Shown here piece after piece: positions 45,401-56,404 of a DNA stretch of 64,000 bases (the first letter of the stretch is position 1; every line of letters begins with the position of its first letter). The notes under the pieces are model-generated. The model was not told where the DNA came from and did no database searches. It saw only the letters and a program-made list of their open reading frames with translations. Origin of the DNA: Symbiotaphrina buchneri (taxonomy: Eukaryota; Ascomycota; Symbiotaphrinales; Symbiotaphrinaceae); assembly GCA_001599915.1 (NCBI GenBank), contig BCIG01000018.1, positions 62,001-126,000 on the forward strand. The letters are read 5' to 3'. Both the position numbers and the translations under genes were made by a program.

Positions 45401-48400
45401 TGAGACTCTTCTGGATACTGCTCCACGAGCTGTCTCAGCTACTGCTAATCAACAACAAACCTTTGATCAGCAGAACCGCGCTCCACTCTCGCGCCAGGAC
45501 TCTAGATATGCACCTGCTGCGAATGTAGCACCGACTCCCCCTCCACCGAAGCCGCAATCTCATGTGGCCTACACCCCGCAATCAGCCGATATTTCCTTTC
45601 CCCCTCCTCGCAGATCTCAAACCCAGTCACCTGGACGTGGCTTCGCACGGGCCGCTCCAGCTACTGTGGCCATGCAATCGCAACAGCGACCAGCCTCGGC
45701 TCAAGGTTACCCTGAAGTCCCTCCACTCGCTCCTACTTCACCTGTAAGGAGACGGCAGAGGGGTCCCTCGCAGACTTTCAATTACATAACCCCCACCGAT
45801 GGCCGAGAACATGACCCCCTTCAGAGATGGAAAGGTTCTCCTACATTCACTTGGGGTTTTGGAGGAACGGTTGTGACGTCATTCCCGAAACAGATACCGA
45901 GATATACTGCAGGCCAGACCGCACCAATGATGAAAGTCACACCGGGGGAAGTCAAGGTGCGATCTATTAAAGATGTCCTCCCTCTGGAGGAACATGTTGC
46001 AAAGTTTCCTGGTCCTCTTCGAGCGAAAGGCAAAAAGAAAGAAGTCGTCGGTTGGATGAAAGAACGTATCAATGAACTCAAGCAAACGCGTTCGAGGGGT
46101 GACTATGCGTCCTCAGACCCCGATGGTACGCAGAGGCTCGAAGAAAAAGCTTTACTTTGGGAGATCCTGTGCGCTTTGATCGAGCATGACGGTCTGCTTG
46201 GTGGTAACCCGACCGTCACCGCAGCCGTCCGCAGAATTCTTGCACCTGAGGTAGCATCAGACGGTTCAGGACAAGATGGTTTATACTCAGGCGCCTCTGG
46301 TATTCCCCGCGTTCCAGATTCTAGCTATCTGAAAGCAGAGACCGAACCCGTCGACCCCGAAGCAGTCGACGAGTTGCGACAAGCTCTGCTGAAGGGAGAA
46401 AGAGAGAAGGCAGTATGGCATGCAGTCGATAAACGGCTTTGGGCCCATGCCATGCTAATATCTTCCACACTAAGCAAGGATGTGTGGAAACAGGTTGCCC
46501 AGGAGTTCGTACGTCAAGAAGTGAAAAACGTTGGCGAAAACGTGGAGTCCATGGCTGCATTGTACCAAATCTTTGCCGGTAACTGGGAGGAAAGCATAGA
46601 TGAGCTGGTTCCGCCATCAGCAAGGGCTGGGTTACAATTAGTGAGCACTGGAAGCCACAGCGGGCCAAGCAAGAATGCCTTGGACGGGCTTAATAAGTGG
46701 AAGGAGACACTGGGTCTAGTGGTCAACAACAGAAGTCCCGAGGATGGTCAAGCCTTACTCGCGCTCGGAAGACTGCTAGCTGGATACGGCAGGGTTGAAG
46801 CTGCACATACTTGTTATATGTTCGCCCGACCTTACACTCTCTTCGCTGGAGCAGATGATCCTGCGACCAATATGGCCCTCATAGGTGCAGATCATCTTCA
46901 ACAACCATTCGATTTTGGCAGGGACCTTGATGCGATCCTGCTTAGTGAGATCTACGAATACGGTCTGTCCCTTTCAGCGACATCTGCCGCATCTTCCACG
47001 GTACCACAACTTCAAGCATACAAACTATACCATGCTATTCAACTGGCGGAGCGCGGGCACCGAACAGAAGCGAAGGAGTATTGCGAGGCTGTCTTCAGTG
47101 CTATCAAATCCACAACCAAGTTATCACCATACTACAACACCATCCTACTCGGAACACTGGACGACCTCATGAAACGGCTCCAAAACTCACCTAAAGATGG
47201 ATCATCGTCTTGGTTCACCCGCCCGAGTATGAAGGTGTCTGAATCTGTCTGGTCCAAATTTAACACTTTCGTCGCTGGAGATGACAGTGATACTGCCTCT
47301 ACAGGATCTACTAAAGGTGCCACGCTCGACGTCGGCCCATTTTCGTCCATTGCGCCCGGCAGTACTCCAACAATAAGCAGGAATGCGTCTGCCATAGACC
47401 TCAATACAATGTACCCTGCAGGTGCAAGTGGGCACTCACCTCCTACTTCTCGCTATGCACCTAACGGGGCCTATGCGCCGAGAGCGTCTTTGGAACAGCC
47501 GTCACGAGCATCCAATGAATATGAGACGTCACCATACGAGCCACTGAGGACGTCTACGGAATCTCAATATACGCCTTACTCGAGTTCTCCTTCGGAAGCT
47601 GTGCGCAATAACTACCAGCCTAAGCATGTCCCAGCAGCATACCAACCGGTATCTCAGCAACCACGAGCTCGACACGAGCTTGAACCTGCCTCTCAAATGC
47701 CTCTCCAAGATGCCTATTCCCCTTGTCAGCCGTCCGTCCCGATCGAGAACCCCCCAAGCTTCCAGCCTTATCAAACTGCACGGTTCGGCCAAGAATCTGA
47801 GCCCGGCGATATTACAGCAAACCAGAGTTATGAGCCTTCGTCGTCTTACGAGCCACCTTTGGCCTCGGAACAGCGTCAAACCTACCAGCCTCCAGGTGAC
47901 GATAACAACTACGCAACTTCTGCAGAAGATGGTGGTTACCAACCCCCAACGGATGAAAGCCCTTACGAACCGCCTTCTTACAATCCGCCTGAAGAAGCAA
48001 ATGATGAATCGTCGCCGGAGCAAGAGAAGCCTAAGAAGAAGAGCTTTATGGACGATGATGAGGACGATGACTTTGCCGCCAAGGCCGAGGCGCTCAAAAG
48101 GGAAGAAAAGGCGAGAAAGGACAAGGAAGCAGATGAAGCATTCAGGAAAGCTGCGGAGGCTGATGGTAAGTACTCCCTTCGACACTCATCTCATTCCTTG
48201 CTGATTTGTGCCCGTAGCGCAACGAGACAAGCAAGCACAGAAGAAAAGCTCGTGGCTCGGCGGTTGGTTCAGTAAGAAAGACACCACGGAGAGCCCCGGT
48301 CCTATCAAAGCCAAACTGGGAGAAGAGAATTCCTTTTACTACGATCCTGATCTCAAGAAATGGGTCAACAAAAAGGCCGGCTCAACCCCCGAGCCTAGCA

Positions 48401-48837
48401 AATCTACACCGCCCCCACCAAGAGGCCCGGCGCCTCCTCGATCAGTCAGCGCAGGAGGCCCTCCACCATCATCAACACCTATACATGCAGGGTCAAGAGC
48501 GCCAAGCTCCACAATGCCACCGGCGCCTGGTCCTACTAGTGCTCCAGGAGCTCCACCAAGGACGGCGTCTCCAACCACAACTGCTCTGACAACTGGAGGC
48601 GAGCCGCTGATGCCCCCGGCAGCTGGGCGCCCTCCAGGCAATGGTCCGCCTTCGACGGCGCCGCCTACAGCGCATGATGCGCCTCCTTCCGGCCCGCCAT
48701 CTCGTCCGCCTACCTCGATGAGCAACGCTAGCAGCATTGATGACTTACTGGGTGCGCCGGCGGCACGGAAGGGTGGTACTGTTCGAGGGTCTAAAGCGAA
48801 GAAGGGTTCGCGGTATGTAGATGTAATGGCGAAATAG
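42465..48837 (+). CDS. SEC16: COPII coat assembly protein Sec16
   Basis: Exons 42465-48165 and 48218-48837 (52-bp intron, GTAAGT/TAG) give 2106 residues. The first ATG of the frame is at 42,465. The N-terminal 580 residues are acidic and low in complexity (DDLLDEEAEKSVDPSAFFDDDGEGF). A long Pro/Gln/Ser-rich region follows (about 600-1100). The conserved central domain starts near residue 1125 with PTFTWGFGGTVVTSFPKQIPRY and continues through an alpha-helical ancestral coatomer element to about 1600. The C-terminus holds a KKKSFMDDDEDDDF segment, the SSWLGGWFSKKD motif joined across the splice, and a Pro-rich tail for Sec23 binding. It organises ER exit sites. Length and layout are normal for filamentous fungi. 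Confidence 0.95.
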
Positions 48838-50007
48838 GGTGCGTCTTTGGATAGCCACCGTTAGGTGGGTGCTTGTACAATATTATAAGTCAGTCGAAGA
48901 AGTTGGCGGCTTTTTGGGCGGTACGCCATGTTTTGTTCATTCGTTAAGCAGCATCATGGAGCAGTGGGAAGAATATCCAAATAGCGTTGCCATGTTATCT
49001 TCTTTAAACGGAGGTCAGTTTCAAGAATCGTGTTCGATCTCCAGTGACTCTTCGATATGACGATGGAGCCTAACTAGATCGCCTTCTGTCCCTTGCAAAT
49101 GGGGTCCTGCAGTGGACATCATACAGGAGAGATTTATAATAGTTCCTGACAGCTGTGAGAGTCGAACTCTCGACCACTGTGGGTGCCCCAGATACATTCA
49201 CTATCAACTTCAAGAGTACACTAGTATTTACCGTAAGAGATGATCAGATAACCAACTGTTACAAAGAAACAGCAATGCTCATGCACATCAGGCTGTGCCT
49301 TCTGTACAAGACTCTTAATAGATAACGTAGGAAAGGAGTTAAAACACAGATTACTTGGTGACAGATAGAAAAAGATGAGAGTAAGAAAAAAGGAAGACTC
49401 GCTCGACTGGTTGTTAGTAGCTGGAATAGGGGAGTTGCTCACCACCACTTTGAATACCGGTTGTTTGTTGTTGATTTGCCCCTCCAAGCTCCAGCTCCAG
49501 CTCAAATGTTGGTTGTTGGCTATTAGTTAGTGGTTGTTGGTTGGCCCCTTCCAGCTCCAGCTCCAGCTCTAGTTGTCGAATGATTCCATTTCCCCCACAC
49601 CCCGGTTGGCAACACCTTCATATCCCTTGCTCTCCGTTGACCACCTAGGGACGGTTGCTAATCCGCAGGTATTGACTTACAAAGCCCCACATGGGCGAAC
49701 CCATGTGGTGTGTGCAGTGCTCCGCCGAATACAGTATGCGACACCTGGCACCTGGTAGCATGAGCGGTTCCCCTATGGGGCGCATACGGATACTATCAGA
49801 GGCGTAAGTTAGGTTGGTTCAAGAAGCAGTCACGACGATATCACAGTGACTGCAACCGCTTATCCTAGAAATCAAGTTAGCTTGATGCAAGAATAAAGCC
49901 AAAACTAAACCACTGAGCCAGCGAGCGAGTCTTTGTTACCACTTATGCCTTCAATCAATACAAATCAGCACCGTTCACCTTTTAAGCCTCCACACCTGCC
50001 AGCGACT
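48838..50007. other. Intergenic with short repeats and a hairpin
   Basis: About 1.2 kb without a supported gene. It holds a tRNA-like 3' fragment (minus strand, near 49,150-49,190), two copies of a block ending in CCAGCTCCAGCTC (about 49,485-49,505 and 49,545-49,570) within GTTGTTGG-rich DNA, and a perfect hairpin at 49,687-49,708. Confidence 0.6.
49485..49571. repeat. CCAGCT-rich degenerate repeat
   Basis: Two blocks of repeated CCAGCT hexamers, each preceded by CCCCTCC or CCCCTTCC and GTTGTTG-type sequence, are about 65 bases apart. They look like an imperfect duplication of one unit in non-coding DNA. Confidence 0.6.
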
Positions 50008-50990
50008 TGCTCAGAAGTTCCAAAGCTTTGTGCCGTAAGCACCCCTGCCCTCCACAACCGTCCCTCTTGAATCCACCCACTTCCCGAGGCAGCAATGCAT
50101 CACCAGCTGTTCCGCAATATGCACGGTAACGTTCTTGCGAGAGCCAACAGAAAAGGATTGCCACATTCTCTCATCAAGCTTCCCACACAACTCTTCCACG
50201 GCTTGTCGCCTTGGCGCGGGATACACATTTGGTGTAGACCCGTCAAAGGCATCGCATGCCCTCGCAGTTGTCAGAGCATACACCGTCTCCGAATCACAGC
50301 TGACGTCGGCAAGCAGGTTGCAGAGCACAGCGTACTGTATCAGACCGAGCGCCAGCGATATATGCCGGCGACCCCTCCCATGGCTCCTCGCAGAAGACTC
50401 GTGGCGAGTCGACGAATACGCACATCCGTGCGAGCCCGCGAATCCTATCTAGTGATCTTACGGCACGATGTGGATGATATTGGTCTGGAGGGTTTGCTTT
50501 CAACTCCAGTAGACCTCTCGCACACAAAGACCGGTCATCCTCCCAGTGAGCGCATCAGCACCTCTGGATACTGATTCGGACCCCACTCAGGCGGACAATG
50601 ATTACAGCGACGGGGACGGATAGCAGTGACTCTTTGCTGCCAAACCCCCATCAATGCAAAGCCGCGCGACGAGTCTTCTTCGTTAAGACCATGTACTCCC
50701 GGAACTTCGCTGATATAAATCCTTTCCAGATCTTTCCCAGCTCTTCCTAGGGCGCGAAACCAGACACCCGTATGGCAATAGCAATCCCTGCCCAATACCT
50801 GGTTCATGTGGACTCCTCAACAGCTGGGCCGAAACTCCGCTGCCGCGTGACTGAAAGCTGGGACGGCAGCATTGTCTCAATCCACAGGCTTGAATATCAT
50901 CGAATGAAAATAAGGCAACAACAAGCATCGCAAACAGCTACGACATCGTATAATCCTGCAAGACAACGTGGAGCTGCCGACGATGATGTG
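50008..50990 (-). pseudogene. Possible decayed minus-strand gene, unrecognised
   Basis: Three minus-strand frames have protein-like composition: about 50,807-50,535 (with CHTGVWFRALGRAGKDLERIY), 50,527-50,294 (RIRGLARMCVFVDSPRVFCEEPW) and 50,328-50,011 (LLADVSCDSETVYALTTARACDAF and HIAEQLVMHCCLGKWVDSRG). They follow one another but in different frames, and I found no convincing introns joining them. I do not recognise the family. It may be a disrupted gene or chance open frames. Confidence 0.3.
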
Positions 50991-51081
50991 AGGTTGAAGT
51001 TAGGAAAGTGTGGGGCGGCATCGCTTGGATCCGTGCGGTTGTGGGGTGCCGGCGGCCTTGGCACGGCTGTGGCTTGTGTCG

Positions 51082-51297
51082 AGGGCTAATAATGGCATGC
51101 TCCTGTTTTTGGTTACCACACGCCCTTCTCATCTATTCGCATCGTATCATTTCCATCCGCATATCTCATCTATCCGGTTAATCTCCGTGACGGACGGATC
51201 GATCAATCAACCAATAACCTGATGCAAGGCGATATATGTTAGATCTATCCGCATATCTACCTTATATCATATCGTATCTCATCTATCCGCACCTGCT
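51082..51297. mobile_element. MITE copy B, one end only
   Basis: One inverted-repeat end is present (AATGGCATGCTCCTGTTTTT, then GGTTACCACACGCCC and TCTCAT), followed by the same interior as copy A: ATCCGCATATCTCAT, GGTTAATCTCCGTGACGGAC, then a GATCAATCAACCAATAACCTGAT stretch and repeated TATCATATCGTATCTCATC. The second terminal repeat is missing, and the similarity ends just before the permease stop codon at 51,305. It is a truncated copy of the 26,315 and 54,173 elements; its exact right boundary is uncertain. Confidence 0.75.
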
Positions 51298-51304
51298 GAT
51301 TTCC

Positions 51305-53267
51305 CTACATGGCAATCTCCTCTGGCGGTGCCCTCCTCTCCGTGACCACCTCATCAGCCTTCTCTCCCTCCACAGGCGTACTCAATCCGCCCTCCAAGCT
51401 GCCCTCGCCGCGCTTCTCATAGCCCACAAAGACATGCCTTGCAAAGTCCGCCTCGTCAGTCACCGTCTCGAACGGCCACACCAGGTACAGCAAGTAATAG
51501 GTCAATCCCGAGAGCACCAAGCCATCCAGCCAGCTCAGGGTATAGAAGTCGAGGATGCCGCGGTTGACATGGATGCCTTCGGGGTTGATGTTGTAGATGA
51601 GCCCTGGGAGCAGCGGCGCCACGCCGGTGATGAACGCGATGAAGGCACGTGGGTTGAAGCCTAGTGTGTACCAGTACAGGCCGCCGGGTTTGTAGAGGTT
51701 GTAGATGTTGAATCCTTTACCGCGACGTACGATCCAGAAGTCGGAGAGTAGGACTATCGATGTCAGGCTCACGGTCAACCAGAAAACGTGGGGGGGCCTT
51801 ACTGCCAACCAAGGGTCCCAGGAAGACTGTGTATCCGTTCAAGAAGGCTAGGAAGCGTCCTGCTTTGGCCTGGATTTCCCAGGGGCAAATGGCAAAGCCT
51901 AGAATGGCACAGATGAATTGACCACGTCTGATGTTGATATAGCGCGGGAACATGCCCGTCAGGTCATTTGCAAACGGGATACTGTTACCAGCAACGTCTG
52001 AGGGACGAAATATTAGTAGAACGCCAATTGAACTCGATCACAGGACCTACTGGTTGCAATATTGGCAAATGCAAAACAAAGCCCAGCAAAGAACTTTGCA
52101 GCCCGGTTGTCCCAGAGGAGTACGACTGAAAGCGGATTCCAGAGAACCTCGCCATAGATCACCTGAGCGGAAGCAGCCATGACAGCTAGGACGAGTCAGC
52201 GGATGGAACACACAATATTAGCCATTAAGCACGTACTTCCAAGCAGCTCAGTACAGGTAATCATGATGGGCAGCATGTACGCCTGTGTGACCCAAGAACC
52301 GCGGGGGGAGTTAGCATAACGAGTAATATCGGACATATTGATTGCGAAGGTCGCATTGCCGCTGATGCTTGCAGTGATGGTATAGCAGAATGCATAGCCG
52401 ATCGTCCAGCCATTGGTGATCTTGTTTGGCAGGCTGAACAACGGTCCCCAACCATGACCAGCAGTAAGTGCCCAGGTGAACAATGCAACGCCAAAGAATG
52501 GCATTACCACACATTTGACAATGAACATCCATCTCAGCGTTGGGATGCTCATATACAGGAAGGGTATACTCGCAAGCCAGAAAAGTGCGAAGCTGAGGAG
52601 ATCCGGAGCCGTGATGGATGAACTTGCGGGAAGAGAATCCAAATTCCAGTGTTTGAAGGATGGCCATATGGCCTCGATCATGGCACGAACAGCGTTACCA
52701 CCAAGAGAAGCCTGTACTCCATACCATATGACGCAGACTATGGCCCTGACGACCATCGCGAAATACGCACCACGCATACCGAAGGATCTGGAATCGATCA
52801 GATGCTTGACCTGAACTTGAGATGGGACATTCACTTACGCTCTGGAGATCACGGGAAAGTTTATCGAAAACTATGAGATCTATTAGTCACTGCTGCCCTG
52901 ATCTCTTTGGAACGATCCATGAGTTTTTTGTATTTTATGAACAGATGATACACACCTTACTACCAATATATCCAGCACTGCATCAGGGAATCGTGACAAT
53001 CAAATTCCCGATCAAACACGCCACAATGGCCAAGCCGGGATTAAGTCCCAGGGCCACCGCAGAGCTAGGCGTCTCCATGCAGGCGGCGCTGAAGCCTTCG
53101 GCGATCCAAAACCCACCGACGTGAAACCATTCCCACTTCTTCTGCTCCCGCGGGACGGGATCAAGATCTTTATTCGACCATCTTGCGCTATGATCCTCGG
53201 CAGTGAATGAGCCAGGATCTGGTGAGAGCACGAGGCGGTTGTTAATGGCTCTGAATGTGCTGCCCAT
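51305..53267 (-). CDS. NCS1-family nucleobase/hydantoin-type permease with one in-frame TGA
   Basis: Six exons on the minus strand: 53267-52956, 52870-52839, 52787-52237, 52185-52051, 51997-51803 and 51753-51305. They total 558 codons, and all splices keep frame. NCS1 hallmarks are WSNKDLDPVPREQKKWEWFHVGGFW, INFPVISRASFGMRGAYFAM, WYGVQASLGG, NMSDITRYA, NDLTGMFPRYINIRRGQ, and LLSDFWIVRRGKGFNIYNLY. About twelve TM segments. The family imports uracil, allantoin, uridine, thiamine or hydantoins by cation symport. The codon at 52,983-52,985 is TGA, between GNLIVTIP and CSAGYIGSK, and coding similarity continues normally on both sides. So this allele would be cut at about residue 95 unless the base is wrong or the stop is read through. 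Confidence 0.88.
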
Positions 53268-54172
53268 GTTGTTCGATTCAAGGACGATCGGCTGTTATGC
53301 AAGATGAGGAAAGGCAACGAAGAAAGGAAGAAGATCAAAAAGCATGGGAGAAAACATAATCGAACAGCTTTATTTAGTGTAGCTCCTAATGTTTATCAGT
53401 TCTATAGCCTGTCGGTCACGCCGCTGAGCATCGACCTGCCGATCCTTCTGCGACATGGTATCTGTTATCGGACCAATATGATCATCACACAGCAATTGAT
53501 AGACAAGTAGTGGAGAGCACGGCCCTGCGGTAAACCGTCGGCAGATAACATCCAGATCCGTTCCAGGAAGCCCAATGGCTTTAGCTCCTGATCGAGCATC
53601 ATTAACCCCGGTAACAGGGATGGAGTCTTATCAAGATGAAGTCCCCCGCTGGGAAGCAAGAAAGCGGAGGAGAACTCCGGTTTTTAGCGCTCCAGACCCC
53701 TGTCCGCCATTATCAGAATGGGTCGCCTTGTTGGTGAGCATGGTAAGGTCAATTGACACAGCGCATTACATTTCCGAGATGATCGGCCGAGTGTGCCTGC
53801 AGATTCCCTTCATGGCAATGGCAGAAACGGTTTGACGGTAAGCTACGCATCTGCCGGCGACTTGCCGTCGTTAGCGGCGGGCAAGTCGGGATCGCCCGTG
53901 TCGTTGGCCGTCGCCAAGGAATTTGATGCATCACTCTATCAGCGGTAACAGTAAGGTTCCCAGTGGGAAAAGATTTTGGGAGATAAAAAGCACTTATTCT
54001 GCTGGAGAGAGCTGACTATGCACTGTAGCGTGCATACCGTTTTCTATGCAGAAGATTCTTTGTTAATGTAGTCTTCACGTGGACTTGGATATCGGGAGGC
54101 TGCGCAGCTTCGTGTTCGAACCCCTGAGACGCAAAAAGGGGGAGCGTGCGAGCCCTACCATAAATCTCATAG
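53268..54172. other. Intergenic
   Basis: About 900 bases with no supported gene, between the start of the permease and MITE copy C. The right end carries one copy of the element's 9-bp target duplication (54,164-54,172). Confidence 0.5.
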
Positions 54173-54508
54173 GGTGATCGGTAATGGCAGGTCCCTGTTT
54201 TTCGTTACCACACGCCCCTCTCATCTATTCGCATCGTATCATATCTCTTCACAATCTCATCTCTCTACATCGTATCATATCTCTCCGCATATCTCATCTA
54301 CCTGCATCGTATCGTATTTATCTGCCCGTATATTAACATCGTAGCCTATCTGGTTTTTCTCCGTGATGGTTGGACCGATTAATCGATCAATCGATCAAGG
54401 GCCCCATCTTATACCTGTTCACATATCTACCTTATCCGAAAATCACCCTTTGTTGTATGAGAGGGGCACGCAGTTACCAAATACTGGGGCGTGCCATTAC
54501 CGACTACC
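54173..54508. mobile_element. MITE copy C, 336 bp, with imperfect 9-bp target duplication
   Basis: The left end begins GGTGATCGGTAATGGCAGGT and the reverse complement of the right end GGTAGTCGGTAATGGCACGC; both extend about 50 bases to CCCCTCTCAT. Flanks are ATCTCATAG (54,164-54,172) and GTCTCATAA (54,509-54,517), a 9-base duplication sharing seven bases and differing only by A/G transitions at both ends. The interior is ATCGTATCATATCTC-rich with one GATCGATCAATCGATCAA module, against two such modules in copy A. Non-autonomous. Confidence 0.85.
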
Positions 54509-54710
54509 GTCTCATAATCCGTAATCAACCATCAGAAGTCCAATTTTTTTTTATAAAAAAAACGAAAGCTATACATTCCTTTCCAATAAGAAGAATTTGA
54601 TGTTTTCGCCAATCAACAATGCTATAAGAAAAACCAAGGGTATCGGGACTGAAAATTCATAAGCTCAAGAGAATATCACTTTCACGAAGGCGCAGATAAT
54701 GCATGCTCTC

Positions 54711-55872
54711 TCAATCATCTGGGATGACAATGATCTCATGTCGCGCGTCCGCCCTGCGTCGGGACCTGTCTCCTCCTCCACCTTCAATGTCCTCAGCCTC
54801 GCGTTTCAAGCCAAGTTCATTCCCTCCTCTGCTCTGCAGTTGTTGTTGTAATTTCTCTATGCGAGCCTGCCCAGCGAGTTAGTATAGGTCAACCAAAGGG
54901 ACACCAAAGTCCGCACGCTCATCTCCATGATCTCCGCTTTGACTTGAAGATCGGTCATTTGACTAGGAGCTGTCGTCGTGCTCGCACGTTCAGGACTGGG
55001 AGGGACCAAGCTAAATCCTAACTCCCGTAGTTTAGCTACAGGTGGAATCAGCATCGAACGATTGTATGGCAGTGAATAACAGAAGGTATAGTCATACTTC
55101 GAGATCTATATCGAAATCTGAAGAAGTATGGCTCCCCATGTTCGCCTTCGATATCTAGACTTTTGTATCGAAGCGGCTCCGCACGAGCAGTAACAGGCGA
55201 ACTCACGGTTCTGTCAGCCATTTTAGTAAAGCGCATCTGAAGAAGAATCCGTTGCACCTACCTAATGCAGTGGATAATCCCAGTTCCTCTTAGTGGCAGC
55301 TTTGGGACAGTTTCCACTGTTGGGAGACTATCTTCCAGCTGATAAGGGTCGACAGGCACGCGATGAGCTCGTCGAACCTCAAGACAAATAGAGCTCAAAT
55401 CCTTGATTCTATCCTCCTCCAAGATTATCTCTTCCGTCTCATCTTTTACTGTTAGCAGCAGCTTCACAACAAGATAGTCAGGAGCATTACCAAACTTCAG
55501 CATTCCAAAACAGAGCTTCTCATTCTTCGATTCCCCGGTCGTTTTATCGTATGACTCCCAGGAGTCATACACAGAGCTAGACCCTTTCAAAAGCTTCGAA
55601 CGACCGCGACTTCTCTTTGAAAACCGGTGAACAAAATCGACCGTCTTGTCAGCACCGTCGATGCGTAATCCGCAAGAGAGCCAAACGCATCCATGGAGCT
55701 CGAATCCTCTCTTCACGTGAATGCGAATGGAGAATGGAGCATTCTCCACCACCTCAACGTAAGATATAACCGTCTTCGGACCTTGTCCACTCTCAACCTC
55801 ACTGGGTTGATATTCCTCGAGAATAAGCCCTCGTGATTTGATGGTCACTTCAATGTGATCAAGTATAGCCAT
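54711..55872 (-). CDS. DUF7918-like fungal protein
   Basis: Four exons on the minus strand: 55872-55262, 55210-55098, 55035-54917 and 54866-54711, with introns of 51, 62 and 50 bp (ACTAA or CTAAC branch sites in the first and last); 332 residues. It opens MAILDHIEVTIKSRGLILEEY, followed by YVEVVENAPFSIRIHV, FGMLKFG, a charged middle, then the PYFFRFRYRSR segment made in exon 2, LGFSLVPPSPE, and a basic C-terminal coil ending HEIIVIPDD. This order matches what I know of the fungal DUF7918 family: an N-terminal beta-rich domain and a C-terminal helical basic tail, function unknown. Nuclear localisation is possible from the KREAED...RSRRR stretch (inference). Start chosen at the family-like MAILDH; an upstream ATG at 55,905 adds 11 residues. 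Confidence 0.8.
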
Positions 55873-56404
55873 TTTTGGTAGCCTGATCCTATAGAGGAGG
55901 GGCAAAGTTTGAGAGACAACTGAAGTTGATAGGAGAGCAGCAAAGGTAGGCGATATATTTTTCTCACTAAGCCTCTTTCAATGAGGTAGCGAAGCTTAAG
56001 CATTTGTAGTCAGTGTTCAAAATGAACTGACATCTCTCTCAGACGTGCGCGGACGTTGAGAAATAGATCTGATCAGAGATGTGAAGCATTGTAGGTCGAG
56101 GTCTAAAACCTCTCCTGTCTTTAACGAAGCCGGAGGAAGGTTGGCGAAATTGATGTTTTAACAATGGAACAGCAGGACAAGCTTCATAGTCCGTGGACAT
56201 GAGGACGTGATGTTAGAGACTATTACACTTCCTAAGCTACGAGTCTAAAGAGCGTGGGAAAAGAGCCTGGAACATAGCCCCGCAGGGATACACGAGACGA
56301 GGAACCAACAGACTTGTCCATGCCACGATATCCACACTCCGGTCTCTCTCGTGGTCTTTCACTAGGAGCCGTACAATCGCCTGCAATTCTAACCCAGCAC
56401 TCGC
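55873..56404. other. Intergenic
   Basis: About 530 bases between two minus-strand genes. No supported gene. It contains the promoter of the DUF7918-like gene and the 3' region of Argonaute. Confidence 0.5.

Noticed and set aside
48339-48737. Gly-rich minus-strand frame opposite the SEC16 tail
   Set aside because: Antisense of the Pro-rich C-terminal region; composition explains the open frame.
54090-54130. TTCGAACCCCTGA, resembling a tRNA T-arm
   Set aside because: No complementary acceptor, D-arm or anticodon arm could be found around it.
54370-54600. Plus-strand frame across the right end of MITE copy C
   Set aside because: Made of MITE sequence and flanking poly-T; the same words occur in copy A without an open frame.
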